A stretch of 40,805 nt of DNA from Oxalobacteraceae bacterium (GTDB taxonomy: Bacteria; Pseudomonadota; Gammaproteobacteria; Burkholderiales; Burkholderiaceae_D), in NCBI GenBank assembly GCA_030698225.1, contig JAUYNR010000109.1, positions 1-40,805 on the forward strand. Direction: 5' to 3'. The position numbers and the translations under genes are program-made. Of this stretch, positions 21,819-29,680 are shown one piece after another (position 1 is the first letter of the stretch; each line of letters begins with the position of its first letter). The notes under the pieces are model-generated. The model was not told the DNA's origin and made no database searches. It saw only the letters and a program-made list of their open reading frames with translations.

Positions 21819-21849
21819 AACCGCAGACACATTCTCTGCGGTTTTTTTT
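21819..21849 (+). terminator. Intrinsic terminator after slyD
   Basis: AACCGCAGA (21819-21827) and TCTGCGGTT (21834-21842) form a 9-bp stem with a short loop, followed by a run of eight T. Confidence 0.92.
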
Positions 21850-21902
21850 ACGCCAGGCTATTCTGAGCTCGGCGATTTTGGATCTGAATATATACTAATA
21901 GT

Positions 21903-21961
21903 AGTATTTTTAATGTCGCGCAATATTATTGCGGAAACATCTATAGTTTTACTTATACTCC
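21903..21961 (+). repeat. 59-base dispersed element, copy D
   Basis: AGTATTTTTAA at columns 1-11, TTGCGG at 21929-21934, ATACTCC at 21955-21961. The first hairpin can extend to six pairs (CGCAAT/ATTGCG). The ends AGTAT/ATACT pair perfectly. It follows the slyD terminator and runs into the 3' end of the reverse-strand exported-protein gene, whose last codons and stop (21949-21951) lie inside it. Confidence 0.85.
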
Positions 21962-22908
21962 CGGTTTTTTAAATTTTTAGTAGTTAATGAGAATGCCGGA
22001 CGAAACAGCGTTTTACTTGCCGGTTGGACCGTGATTTTTGACCAGCCGGTGCTTACGCCCATGCTGCCGAGGTTTGCCTGCCAGTGGATCGTATCCGCTT
22101 TTACCTGTGCCTGCCCGTGCAGCAGCAACACCTTGCCGGGGAATTTTTTCGCCAGCCCGGTGAGTTGCTTGCGCACTTCGATAAAGCCATCGCGCCGCCC
22201 GCGGAGTTTGGCCAGTTTCCTGGCCTCGGGCACGATCAACGGGTTGCCGTCGCAAATCAGCACGATCGCTTGGTTTTTTTTCTGTGCCGCATGGATGAAT
22301 ATTCGCGCCAGCCATTCGCGATTGGCGATCAAGCGGTCTTCGAATTCGCTGTTGCGCCCGGCATCCGGCAGGTAGTGGTTGTTGTCGGCAGGCAAATTGA
22401 TGGTTGCAAACAGGATGTTGCCGTATTCCCAGCGGGCATTTTCCGCATAGCTGCGAAATTTGGCACTACTCGATTGGCGAATCAGTGCAATGCTGGAGTT
22501 TCCGAAGGAAACATCGTCCGAGAGAAACAGTTCACGGACCCGATTCAATCTTTCAATCGCGATCGATTTGCCGTTTTTGGTTTTGCAATTGACCCAGTCG
22601 CTGGCGGCAAGCGATACGATCAGCGCGTTTTCAGCTCTCACCAGGGATTTCCTGCTGCGCGAATATACGCTGTCGCTGCAGTTCTCGGCACCGGATTTGA
22701 TGCCGTTGACAACCACGAATGCAAGATTGTCCTCATTGCTGGCGTTGATTGCCTGCTGCAGCGGGTTTTCGCCGGCTTCAGGCGGGAAGGTGTGCGCAGT
22801 CACGCCGAAATCGAAGTTTCCCGGTTGCGCCCAGGCTGTGACAGATGCTGTCAGCAGCAAGCCGGCCAAAATAGGCAAGCAGGCAAGGCGCTTCATCGCA
22901 GCATGCAT
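21949..22908 (-). CDS. Exported protein of unknown function
   Basis: A 319-residue protein I do not recognise. It starts with a clean Sec signal peptide (KRLACLPILAGLLLTASVTAWAQ), so it is periplasmic or outer-surface. The mature part starts NFDFGVTAHTFPP and has strand-rich blocks such as NLAFVVVNGIKSG, NALIVSLAASDWVN, GNILFATINLPADNNHYLPDAGR, NQAIVLICDGNPLI and KVLLLHGQAQ. Their order (strand-end NG, D/N-H pairs, HGQAQ) resembles a degenerate calcineurin-like phosphoesterase, but the metal ligands are incomplete and I do not assign it. The ATG at 22908 touches the mutS stop; a second ATG at 22896 starts directly at the signal peptide and may be the real one. It follows mutS without a gap, so it is probably co-transcribed with it. 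Confidence 0.8.
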   Translation of the reverse strand: MHAAMKRLACLPILAGLLLTASVTAWAQPGNFDFGVTAHTFPPEAGENPLQQAINASNEDNLAFVVVNGIKSGAENCSDSVYSRSRKSLVRAENALIVSLAASDWVNCKTKNGKSIAIERLNRVRELFLSDDVSFGNSSIALIRQSSSAKFRSYAENARWEYGNILFATINLPADNNHYLPDAGRNSEFEDRLIANREWLARIFIHAAQKKNQAIVLICDGNPLIVPEARKLAKLRGRRDGFIEVRKQLTGLAKKFPGKVLLLHGQAQVKADTIHWQANLGSMGVSTGWSKITVQPASKTLFRPAFSLTTKNLKNREYK

Positions 22909-25581
22909 TCAGGCATCAGCCAGTTGCTTGAGGCGATACAGCGCATCGAGCGCTTCGCGCGGCGTAAGTGCATCCGGTTCGATCTCGGCCAGCGCGTCAG
23001 TCACCGCATTGCGGCCGATTGGCTCCGGTTCAGTCTCCGGCGGTTCGGCTGCGCTGGCCATTGCAAACAGGTCGAACTGCGGCGATGCCTGCACCGAATG
23101 CGCCTCCAGCGTAGCCAGATGGCGGCGCGCGGCGCGAATCACCGCCGGCGGCACTCCGGCCAGTTGCGCCACCTGCAAGCCGTAACTTTGCGAGGCCGGG
23201 CCGGCTTCCACTGCATGCAGGAACACGATGTTGTCCTTGTGCTCGACCGCCGACAGATGCACGTTGGCCGCGCTCGGATGCAGTTGCGGCAATTGCGTCA
23301 ATTCAAAGTAGTGGGTGGCGAACAGCGTCAAGCTTTTGGTGGTTTCAATCAGATGCCGGGCGATGGCCCAGGCCAGCGCCAGACCGTCGAAAGTCGAGGT
23401 GCCTCGTCCGACTTCGTCCATCAGCACCAACGATTGCTGGGTGGCGCCGTTCAGGATGGCCGCCGATTCTGTCATTTCGACCATGAAGGTGGACCGTCCG
23501 CCCGCCAGATCGTCGGCCGCGCCGATACGCGTGAAGATGCGGTCGATCGGGCCTATCGTGGCGCTGGCGGCCGGAACATAGCTGCCGACATAAGCCAGCA
23601 GGGTAATCAAGGCCACCTGTCGCATGAACGTCGATTTGCCGCCCATGTTCGGGCCGGTGATCAGTTGCAGCCGGCGCTCGGGGGAAAACAGGCAATCGTT
23701 TGCGATGAAGCGTTCGATCTGATTCTCCACCACCGGATGGCGGCCCTGCACGATGTCGATGCCCGGCTCGGTTACCAGATTCGGCGCACACCAGTTGTGG
23801 CGCGCGGCGTGACTTGCCAGTGCCACCAGCACGTCGAGTTGCGCTACCGCATGGGCAATATTTTGTAATTCAGCAATAAACTGAGTCAATTCGTTGATCA
23901 GATTTTCATACAGGTATTTTTCGCGTGCCAGCGCCCGTTCCTGCGCCGACAATGCCTTGTCTTCAAATGCCTTGAGCTCGGGCGTGATGTAGCGCTCGGC
24001 GTTTTTCAGGGTCTGCCGGCGCCGGTAATCAATCGGCACCTTGTCGGTCTGGCCATGCGTGACTTCGATATAGAAGCCGTGCACCTTGTTGTATTCGACC
24101 CGCAAATTGGCGATGCCGGTGCGCTGGCGTTCCCGGGTTTCCAGGTCGAGCAGGAATTGTCCGGCATTCTCGGACAGCGCGCGCAGTTCATCGAGTTGCG
24201 CATCGCAACCGGGCGCAATCACGCCGCCGTCGCGCACCATGGTGGCCGGTTCTGCCATCACGCTGCGCGTCAGCAGTGCGAGGCAGGCTTCGGGGGTTGC
24301 CAATGCTTCCTGCAGGCAGGCCAGCAGATCGCTGTCGGTTGCGGCGTTGCAGCGGGCAAGCTGGTCGCGCAATGCCGGCAATTGCTGCAGGCCGTCGCGC
24401 AGGCCGGCCAAGTCGCGCGGACGAGCACTCGCCAGCGCGATGCGGGTAGTGATGCGTTCGATATCAGGAACCGCAGTTAACAGTCGTGACAGTGCATCGT
24501 TAGCGTCGTACTGCTGCAGTGCGGCAATCGCGCCTATGCGTGCCTGGGCGATGGATTGATCGCGGCGGGCGTGGTGCAGCCAGTGACGCAGCAGGCGCGA
24601 ACCCATCGCGGTGCGGCAATGGTCCAGTAAGGAAAATAAGGTCGGCGCCGCCGCTGACGCATCCTGGCCGCGTATCGTCTCGCTGATTTCAAGATTGCGC
24701 CGGGTGGCAGCATCCAGCCCGATGAATTCATTCTCGGACTCGACCGTCAGCGTGCGCACATGCTGCAAGCTCTTGCCCTGGGTCGCCTGCGCGTAGCGCA
24801 GCAGCGCACCGGCCGCGCCGATGGCGGCGCTCAGGCTTTCGGCACCGAAGCCGCCCAGGGTTGCCACATCGAGCTGTTCGAGCAAGGATTTTTCACTGCC
24901 GGAAAAATCGAAATGCCAGTCCGCCACCCGCACCGCCTTGCCGGTGAGACCGGCCTGCAGCACGATGTCGCTGCCATCGGCCAGCAGGATTTCGGCCGGC
25001 AGGATGCGCTCCAGTTCCTGCTGCAGGCGCGCCTCGAACCCGTTCGCCGCTTGCGTGAACTCCATCAGTTTCAATGCGCCGCTGGCCATTGAGAGCCAAG
25101 CCAGGCCGACGGTGACGGTTTTGCGCTGCGCGACTTTGCACAGGGCCAGCAGCGGCTGCTCGGATTTTTCTGCCAGCAGATGCGGGTCGCTCAGGGTGCC
25201 GGGCGTGATGACGCGCTGAACCTTGCGTTCGACCGGACCCTTGCTGGTTGCCGGGTCGCCGATCTGCTCGCAGATCGCAACCGATTCGCCCTGCTTGATG
25301 AGTTTGGCCAGATATTGATCTGCCGAATGATAGGGAATGCCGGCCATCTTGATCGGATTGCCGCCCGACGCGCCGCGCTGAGTCAGCGTAATGCCAAGCA
25401 AGCGCGCAGCTTTCTCCGCATCCTCGAAAAACAGCTCATAGAAATCGCCCATCCGATAAAACACCAGCGTCGATGGATAGTCCGCTTTGATGCCTAAATA
25501 TTGCTGCATCATTGGGGTGTGCTTGTCCAAGGTCTTGATTTCTCTAGCTATCTGCTTGATTTCATTGCTTGCTACGGCCAT
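22909..25581 (-). CDS. mutS: DNA mismatch repair protein MutS
   Basis: An 890-residue protein that finds base mismatches and small loops and, with MutL, starts strand repair. The N-terminal mismatch-binding domain contains [15 protein letters not shown] with the Phe-x-Glu wedge-type motif. Connector, lever and clamp domains follow. The C-terminal ABC ATPase has the Walker [10 protein letters not shown] (about residues 642-650), the Walker B stretch [17 protein letters not shown] and [10 protein letters not shown]. The start at 25581 matches the family (…[16 protein letters not shown] shortly after). The chain is complete. The exported protein directly downstream is an unusual partner for this gene. 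Confidence 0.98.
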   Translation of the reverse strand: MAVASNEIKQIAREIKTLDKHTPMMQQYLGIKADYPSTLVFYRMGDFYELFFEDAEKAARLLGITLTQRGASGGNPIKMAGIPYHSADQYLAKLIKQGESVAICEQIGDPATSKGPVERKVQRVITPGTLSDPHLLAEKSEQPLLALCKVAQRKTVTVGLAWLSMASGALKLMEFTQAANGFEARLQQELERILPAEILLADGSDIVLQAGLTGKAVRVADWHFDFSGSEKSLLEQLDVATLGGFGAESLSAAIGAAGALLRYAQATQGKSLQHVRTLTVESENEFIGLDAATRRNLEISETIRGQDASAAAPTLFSLLDHCRTAMGSRLLRHWLHHARRDQSIAQARIGAIAALQQYDANDALSRLLTAVPDIERITTRIALASARPRDLAGLRDGLQQLPALRDQLARCNAATDSDLLACLQEALATPEACLALLTRSVMAEPATMVRDGGVIAPGCDAQLDELRALSENAGQFLLDLETRERQRTGIANLRVEYNKVHGFYIEVTHGQTDKVPIDYRRRQTLKNAERYITPELKAFEDKALSAQERALAREKYLYENLINELTQFIAELQNIAHAVAQLDVLVALASHAARHNWCAPNLVTEPGIDIVQGRHPVVENQIERFIANDCLFSPERRLQLITGPNMGGKSTFMRQVALITLLAYVGSYVPAASATIGPIDRIFTRIGAADDLAGGRSTFMVEMTESAAILNGATQQSLVLMDEVGRGTSTFDGLALAWAIARHLIETTKSLTLFATHYFELTQLPQLHPSAANVHLSAVEHKDNIVFLHAVEAGPASQSYGLQVAQLAGVPPAVIRAARRHLATLEAHSVQASPQFDLFAMASAAEPPETEPEPIGRNAVTDALAEIEPDALTPREALDALYRLKQLADA

Positions 25582-25937
25582 TCAATCCTCTCGTCCGGTG
25601 TCAACCAATGACACCTTTCCCAAATTCTTATAAAAAACAACATATCTGCAGCACGGATGCCAACTTGTCAATGCGCAATCCAAAACCGGTATTATCCAAC
25701 GTCGGGTCGGTTCGACGATACTTAAATTCGCTGTCGCCATCAGCGCCGTTTCTGCGCAAGCCGATGAAGCCGGGCGATAGCGGGCTTTGACGGGCACGGG
25801 TGTTGTGGTGGGTTTGAAAGAGGCGCAGCTGCAAGATGGGCATTCCATCTGCAATCTGGCTTATTAATGCCCGGACTGTCTGCAAGGCGGAAAATTGTAC
25901 AACCGTTCGATCAAGCCGTTTCTGTGGATGGATTGCC
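25582..25937. other. Gap between dinB and mutS (356 bases), possibly holding a decayed small ORF
   Basis: Two overlapping reverse frames (25582-25854 and 25628-25885) each look protein-like over part of their length. One starts MECPSCSCASFK with a CPSC knuckle; the other continues, in a different frame, with a basic stretch near GFIGLRRNGADGDSEFKYRR. Together they resemble a small zinc-ribbon protein broken by a frameshift, but no single frame has both cysteine pairs. I see no terminator and no clear mutS promoter here. The coding claim is weak. Confidence 0.25.
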
Positions 25938-27104
25938 TTATGGATTCATGGCGAACTGCAGTTCTGCCTGGGGTGACGCATCGATAGCCAGCAGCGCATC
26001 TTTTGAAGACAGCGCACTGGCCCGCACTCCCAGCAATCGCAGCTTTTGCTGCAGCGGCACGCGCCGCAGGCATTCTCCCGCGGCGCGGCGAATCGTCGCG
26101 GGATCGGCGGTCGGTGCTGGCAGCGTAACGTCGCGCGTCACGGTGCGGAAGTCATCAAACCGTAACTTGATGCCGATGGTGCGCCCGAGGTAACCCTTGC
26201 GCTGCAGGTCTTCCGCCACACGGGTGCACAGGGTAGTGAATATTCCCGACAGGGTGGCGCGGTCGTGGCGGGCGTGCAGGTCGCGCTCGAAGGTGGTTTC
26301 GCGGCTGATCGATTTTGGTTCGGAGTGCGTGATGATCCTGCTGTCGTCGATACCGTGAGCGGCTTCATGCAGCCAGCAGCCGTAGCTGCGACCGAAATGC
26401 ATCTGCAGCAACGCGGGTTCGGCGTGCGCCAGGCCGGCGATCGTGGTGATGCCGAGTGTTGCGAGTTTTTCAGTCGCCTTGGGGCCGATGCCATTGATCT
26501 TTCGTACCGGCAGCGGCCAGATCCGGCGCGGGATGTCGGTCAGATTCAGGATCGTGATGCCATCCGGCTTTTCAAGGTCCGAGCAGATCTTCGATAACAG
26601 CTTGTTAGGCGTGATGCCAATCGAGCAGGAAAGTCCGGTGGCGTCCAGCACCGCTTGTTTGATGCGTTGCGCCAATTCCAGCGTGTTGCCCGGTAACGCG
26701 CTTAGATCGATGTAGATTTCGTCGATGCCGCGGTCTTCGATTTGCGGCGCAATGCCCGCCACCGCGGCTTTGAACAGGCGCGAATAATGGCGATAGGCAT
26801 CGAAGTTGACTGGCAGCAGCACGGCATCCGGTGCCAGTTGCGCGGCTTTCATTACGCCCATGCCGGAGAAAACGCCGAGAGCCCGCGCCTCATAGGTGGA
26901 GGTCGTGATGACGCCCCGGCCGGCATAGTCGCGTAACCGTGCGAAACGTCGGCTGCCGTCCTGCTGGACCGTCGGCTGCGAGTCGCTGCGTCCGCCGATT
27001 ACGACCGGATGGCCGCGTAATTCCGGGTAGCGCAGCAGTTCGACCGATGCGTAGAAGGCATCCATATCCAGATGGGCAATACGGCGAGGCTGGGCGTTCA
27101 TCAT
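25938..27104 (-). CDS. dinB: DNA polymerase IV (Y-family)
   Basis: A 388-residue error-prone translesion polymerase induced by the SOS response. Metal-binding acidic residues lie in IAHLDMDAFYASVE (Asp13, Asp15) and in DRGIDEIYIDLS. SCSIGITPNKLLSKICSDLEKPDG and the thumb motif INGIGPKATEKL are typical of DinB. The C-terminus ends in AELQFAMNP and has no clear clamp-binding QL-L-F motif except LQFAMN near the end, which may fill the role. The start can be the ATG at 27104 or the one directly after it. A near-perfect LexA box lies 44 bases upstream with a TATAAT partly inside it (27144-27149, reverse strand), so SOS control is well supported. Confidence 0.96.
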   Translation of the reverse strand: MMNAQPRRIAHLDMDAFYASVELLRYPELRGHPVVIGGRSDSQPTVQQDGSRRFARLRDYAGRGVITTSTYEARALGVFSGMGVMKAAQLAPDAVLLPVNFDAYRHYSRLFKAAVAGIAPQIEDRGIDEIYIDLSALPGNTLELAQRIKQAVLDATGLSCSIGITPNKLLSKICSDLEKPDGITILNLTDIPRRIWPLPVRKINGIGPKATEKLATLGITTIAGLAHAEPALLQMHFGRSYGCWLHEAAHGIDDSRIITHSEPKSISRETTFERDLHARHDRATLSGIFTTLCTRVAEDLQRKGYLGRTIGIKLRFDDFRTVTRDVTLPAPTADPATIRRAAGECLRRVPLQQKLRLLGVRASALSSKDALLAIDASPQAELQFAMNP

Positions 27105-27147
27105 GGTTTTTTGACTGAAAGGGATGCAAGTAAGCGCTGCAATATTA

Positions 27148-27167
27148 TACTGTTTATATGTACAGTA
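27148..27167. promoter_or_regulatory. LexA (SOS) box shared by dinB and a small ORF
   Basis: TACTGTTTATATGTACAGTA matches the E. coli LexA consensus at 18 of 20 positions, with the full CTGT-N8-ACAG core. It is 43 bases from the dinB ATG on the reverse strand, where a TATAAT overlaps its left edge, and 52 bases from the ATG of the 75-codon ORF on the forward strand. Confidence 0.9.
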
Positions 27168-27219
27168 TTTATGGTAGAGTTTGTTTCGTTATCGCTGTTT
27201 TCATATAGGAACGACCACC

Positions 27220-27447
27220 ATGGCGAACCTCCATACCATCGGAACGCATTTAGGCTCCGAATACACTCCTGCATCATTCCTGATCCGATTGGGCAGACGT
27301 GAAATATCCGTTTGCCGTGACTTTCGCAAGCGCTATTACGCGGTACATCCAGTCGTGGATTGTAGTACCGGAAGCGAGCGTGGATACATTGAGATAGTGT
27401 TGCTGCGCAGGTGGTTGATCATTCTTTCCAAAGCCCGGCAATGTTAA
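27220..27447 (+). CDS. Small protein of unknown function, likely SOS-regulated
   Basis: A 75-residue, strongly basic protein that I do not recognise. It starts MANLHTIGTHLGSEYTP and has RLGRREISVCRDFRKRYYAVHP and ERGYIEIVLLRRWLIILSKA; the last part could be a short amphipathic or membrane-touching helix. There is no signal peptide. Start: the ATG at 27220 has AGGA at 27207-27210; the longer frame from 27181 lacks a ribosome site. Support for being real: it is divergent from dinB across one high-quality LexA box, has an acceptable ribosome site, and the amino acid mix is not that of a shadow frame. No overlapping gene is present on the other strand. The function is not known. Confidence 0.6.
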   Translation: MANLHTIGTHLGSEYTPASFLIRLGRREISVCRDFRKRYYAVHPVVDCSTGSERGYIEIVLLRRWLIILSKARQC

Positions 27448-27602
27448 TGCGGCAGATCCGACTCTTTCCGGTACTGCAAACCAGCGGGCCGGCAGCGGTG
27501 TCGGATTTCACAATCTTCGTATTTGAAAGCAAGAGCCGGAGTGCAATCCACTGCTGTCGTTGATAAACTCGCTTGCAACAGGTCGCTCGTTGAAAGGAGT
27601 AC

Positions 27603-28724
27603 ATGATGAACATATCAGCGAAAAATGCGCAACGCGCAGCCGCAACGGTGAATGATCCGCGTTGGGCTGCTGTGGTCGCTCGTAAATTCGAGGCGGATGG
27701 CACGTTTTATTACTCGGTCAAGAGTACCGGCGTATATTGCCGCCCTTCGTGCACAGCCCGGTTGGCGCGGCCGGAGAACGTGCGTTTCCATATCAGTCGT
27801 GAGGACGCCGAGCAGGCTGGTTTTCGGCCCTGCAAGCGTTGCAAGCCGGACCAGCCTTCGCTGCTAGACCAGTATGCGGTCAAAGTCACTGCAGCCTGCA
27901 GGATCATCGAAACATCGGAAAGCGCGCCCGGGCTGCATGAACTGGCAACGCGCGTCGGCGTGAGCGCCTATCATTTTCATCGCGTGTTCAAGCAGATTGC
28001 CGGATTGACGCCACGAGAATATGCGGTGGCGCAGCGCGAGAAGCGGGTGCGCAATGCGCTTGAGCTTGATGGTAGCGGCACGCGCATCGACACCATCACG
28101 GAAGCGATTTTCGACGCCGGCTACAACGCCAACTCCCGCTTTTACGAAAAATCGAATGCAGTGCTGGGGATGACGCCGACCAACTATCGGGCCGGCGGTG
28201 CCAACATGGAAATCCGTTTCGCCATTGGCGAATGCACGCTCGGTGCGATTCTGGTGGCCCAAAGCGAGCGCGGCGTTTGCGCGATTCTGATGGGCGACGA
28301 TCCGGACGCGCTAGCGCGTGACCTGCAGGATCGCTTTCCGCGCGCCAGCCTGATCGGCGGCGACAGCGCATTCGAGCAACTGGTGGCCACCGTGGTCGGC
28401 TTTGTCGAAGCGCCTGGCAAGGGCCTGAACTTGCCGCTGGATATACGCGGAACCGCATTCCAGCAACGGGTCTGGCAAGCGCTACGAGAGATTCCGGCCG
28501 GTCAAACCGCAAGCTACACCGAGATCGCACTCCGGATCGGTGCGCCGAAATCGGTGCGGGCGGTAGCGGGGGCGTGCGCCGCCAACGCGCTGGCGGTGGC
28601 GATCCCGTGCCACCGGGTGGTGCGCAACGATGGCGGCCTGTCCGGCTATCGCTGGGGTGTCGAACGCAAGCGCGCGCTGCTGGACAATGAAGCGCGCATT
28701 GTTGGAAAAGGTGGGCGCGGATAA
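27603..28724 (+). CDS. ada: Bifunctional Ada: methyltransferase and transcriptional activator
   Basis: A 373-residue suicide repair protein and sensor of DNA methylation. The N-terminal domain repairs methyl phosphotriesters on its Cys46 (TGVYCRPSC; zinc site completed by FRPCKRC). An AraC-type helix-turn-helix domain follows (about residues 85-190, HELATRVGVSAYHFHRVFKQ). The C-terminal O6-methylguanine methyltransferase has its acceptor Cys336 in AIPCHRV. The ribosome site AAGGAG is strong; an ATG pair at 27603 and 27606 leaves the start ambiguous by one residue. The same-strand alkB lies 273 bases downstream. No clear Ada box (AAAGCGCA) is visible upstream. Confidence 0.96.
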   Translation: MMNISAKNAQRAAATVNDPRWAAVVARKFEADGTFYYSVKSTGVYCRPSCTARLARPENVRFHISREDAEQAGFRPCKRCKPDQPSLLDQYAVKVTAACRIIETSESAPGLHELATRVGVSAYHFHRVFKQIAGLTPREYAVAQREKRVRNALELDGSGTRIDTITEAIFDAGYNANSRFYEKSNAVLGMTPTNYRAGGANMEIRFAIGECTLGAILVAQSERGVCAILMGDDPDALARDLQDRFPRASLIGGDSAFEQLVATVVGFVEAPGKGLNLPLDIRGTAFQQRVWQALREIPAGQTASYTEIALRIGAPKSVRAVAGACAANALAVAIPCHRVVRNDGGLSGYRWGVERKRALLDNEARIVGKGGRG

Positions 28725-28813
28725 CCAGCCTGAAATGAAAATCTGACGCATTGTCTGCGAAATACACGAAAAAATGAACGCTTCCGATGCCACAACTGGT
28801 TTCGTAAAAATAA

Positions 28814-28872
28814 GGAGTATCACCATTTTTATGGCATTTGCCGCATAATATTATTGCGTATTTAAAAATACT
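28814..28872 (-). repeat. 59-base dispersed element, copy E
   Basis: On the minus strand: AGTATTTTTAAA at columns 1-12, CGCAA at 15-19, ATGCGG at 27-32 and ATACTCC at 53-59 (plus-strand GGAGTAT, 28814-28820). The closing stem extends to six pairs (GAGTAT/ATACTC). The second hairpin is replaced by CCAT-AAAA-ATGG (columns 39-50). It lies in the gap between ada and alkB and points against both genes. Confidence 0.85.
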
Positions 28873-28997
28873 CATGTTAGTTATTATGTGCGCCGAAACC
28901 TCTACGCAGCGTGAGAAGCTGTTCCTTCGCACGCCATCGGCAGCTTTTTCTATGCCTTTCGTGAACATGCAACATCAGATGCGAGACGTCCGTGACA

Positions 28998-29645
28998 ATG
29001 AATCTGTTCGAAGATACTGATCGAGGCCGAACCTGGCGCGAGGAGCTGGGTCCGGGCGCGGTAGTGCTGCGCGGCTTCGCGCTGGCGTCCCAGGCAAATA
29101 TTTTGGCGGCTTTGTCCGAAATCACAGCCAAGGTGCCGTTTCGCCATATGGTCACGCCGGGCGGCTTGCGGATGTCAGTGGCAATGACGAACTGCGGTGC
29201 CTGCGGATGGGTATCCGATCGCACCGGTTACCGCTATGATGCGCTCGATCCGGATAGCGGCCGGTCCTGGCCTGCGATGCCGGAGCTGTTCCTGGCGCTG
29301 GCGCAGGAGGCCGCGGCCAGCGCCGGTTTCAGGAACTTCGCGCCGGACGCGTGCCTGATCAACCGCTACCAGCCGGGCGCGCGACTGTCCTTGCATCAGG
29401 ACAAGGACGAGCGCGACTTCGGCCAGCCGATTGTCTCGGTGTCGCTCGGTATTCCGGCGATCTTCCTGTTCGGCGGTTTCCGGCGCGACGACCAGCCGAT
29501 GCGGGTGCCGCTGGAACACGGCGATGTGGTGGTGTGGGGCGGTCCGGCGCGGCTGCGATATCACGGCGTGATGCCGCTGAAGGCCGGGCATCACGCGGTG
29601 CTAGGCGAGCAGCGCATCAATCTGACATTGCGCAAAGCGGCCTGA
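28998..29645 (+). CDS. alkB: Alpha-ketoglutarate-dependent dioxygenase AlkB
   Basis: A 215-residue Fe(II)/2-oxoglutarate dioxygenase that removes 1-methyladenine and 3-methylcytosine from DNA and RNA by oxidation. The iron ligands are His133 and Asp135 (LHQDKDE) and His189 (RYHGVMPLKAG); the RxxxxxR end is RINLTLRKAA. The substrate lid region MVTPGGLRMSVAMTNCG matches E. coli AlkB nearly word for word. The frame starts with a GTG two codons earlier, but the ATG at 28998 gives MNLFEDTD, which lines up with the E. coli start. In E. coli ada and alkB form one operon; here 273 bases with dispersed-element copy E separate them, so alkB may have its own promoter. It converges on lpdV with 35 bases between the stops. 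Confidence 0.96.
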   Translation: MNLFEDTDRGRTWREELGPGAVVLRGFALASQANILAALSEITAKVPFRHMVTPGGLRMSVAMTNCGACGWVSDRTGYRYDALDPDSGRSWPAMPELFLALAQEAAASAGFRNFAPDACLINRYQPGARLSLHQDKDERDFGQPIVSVSLGIPAIFLFGGFRRDDQPMRVPLEHGDVVVWGGPARLRYHGVMPLKAGHHAVLGEQRINLTLRKAA

Positions 29646-29680
29646 TTTCGAAACTAAAGTTGTTGGCGAAAAAATCTCGT

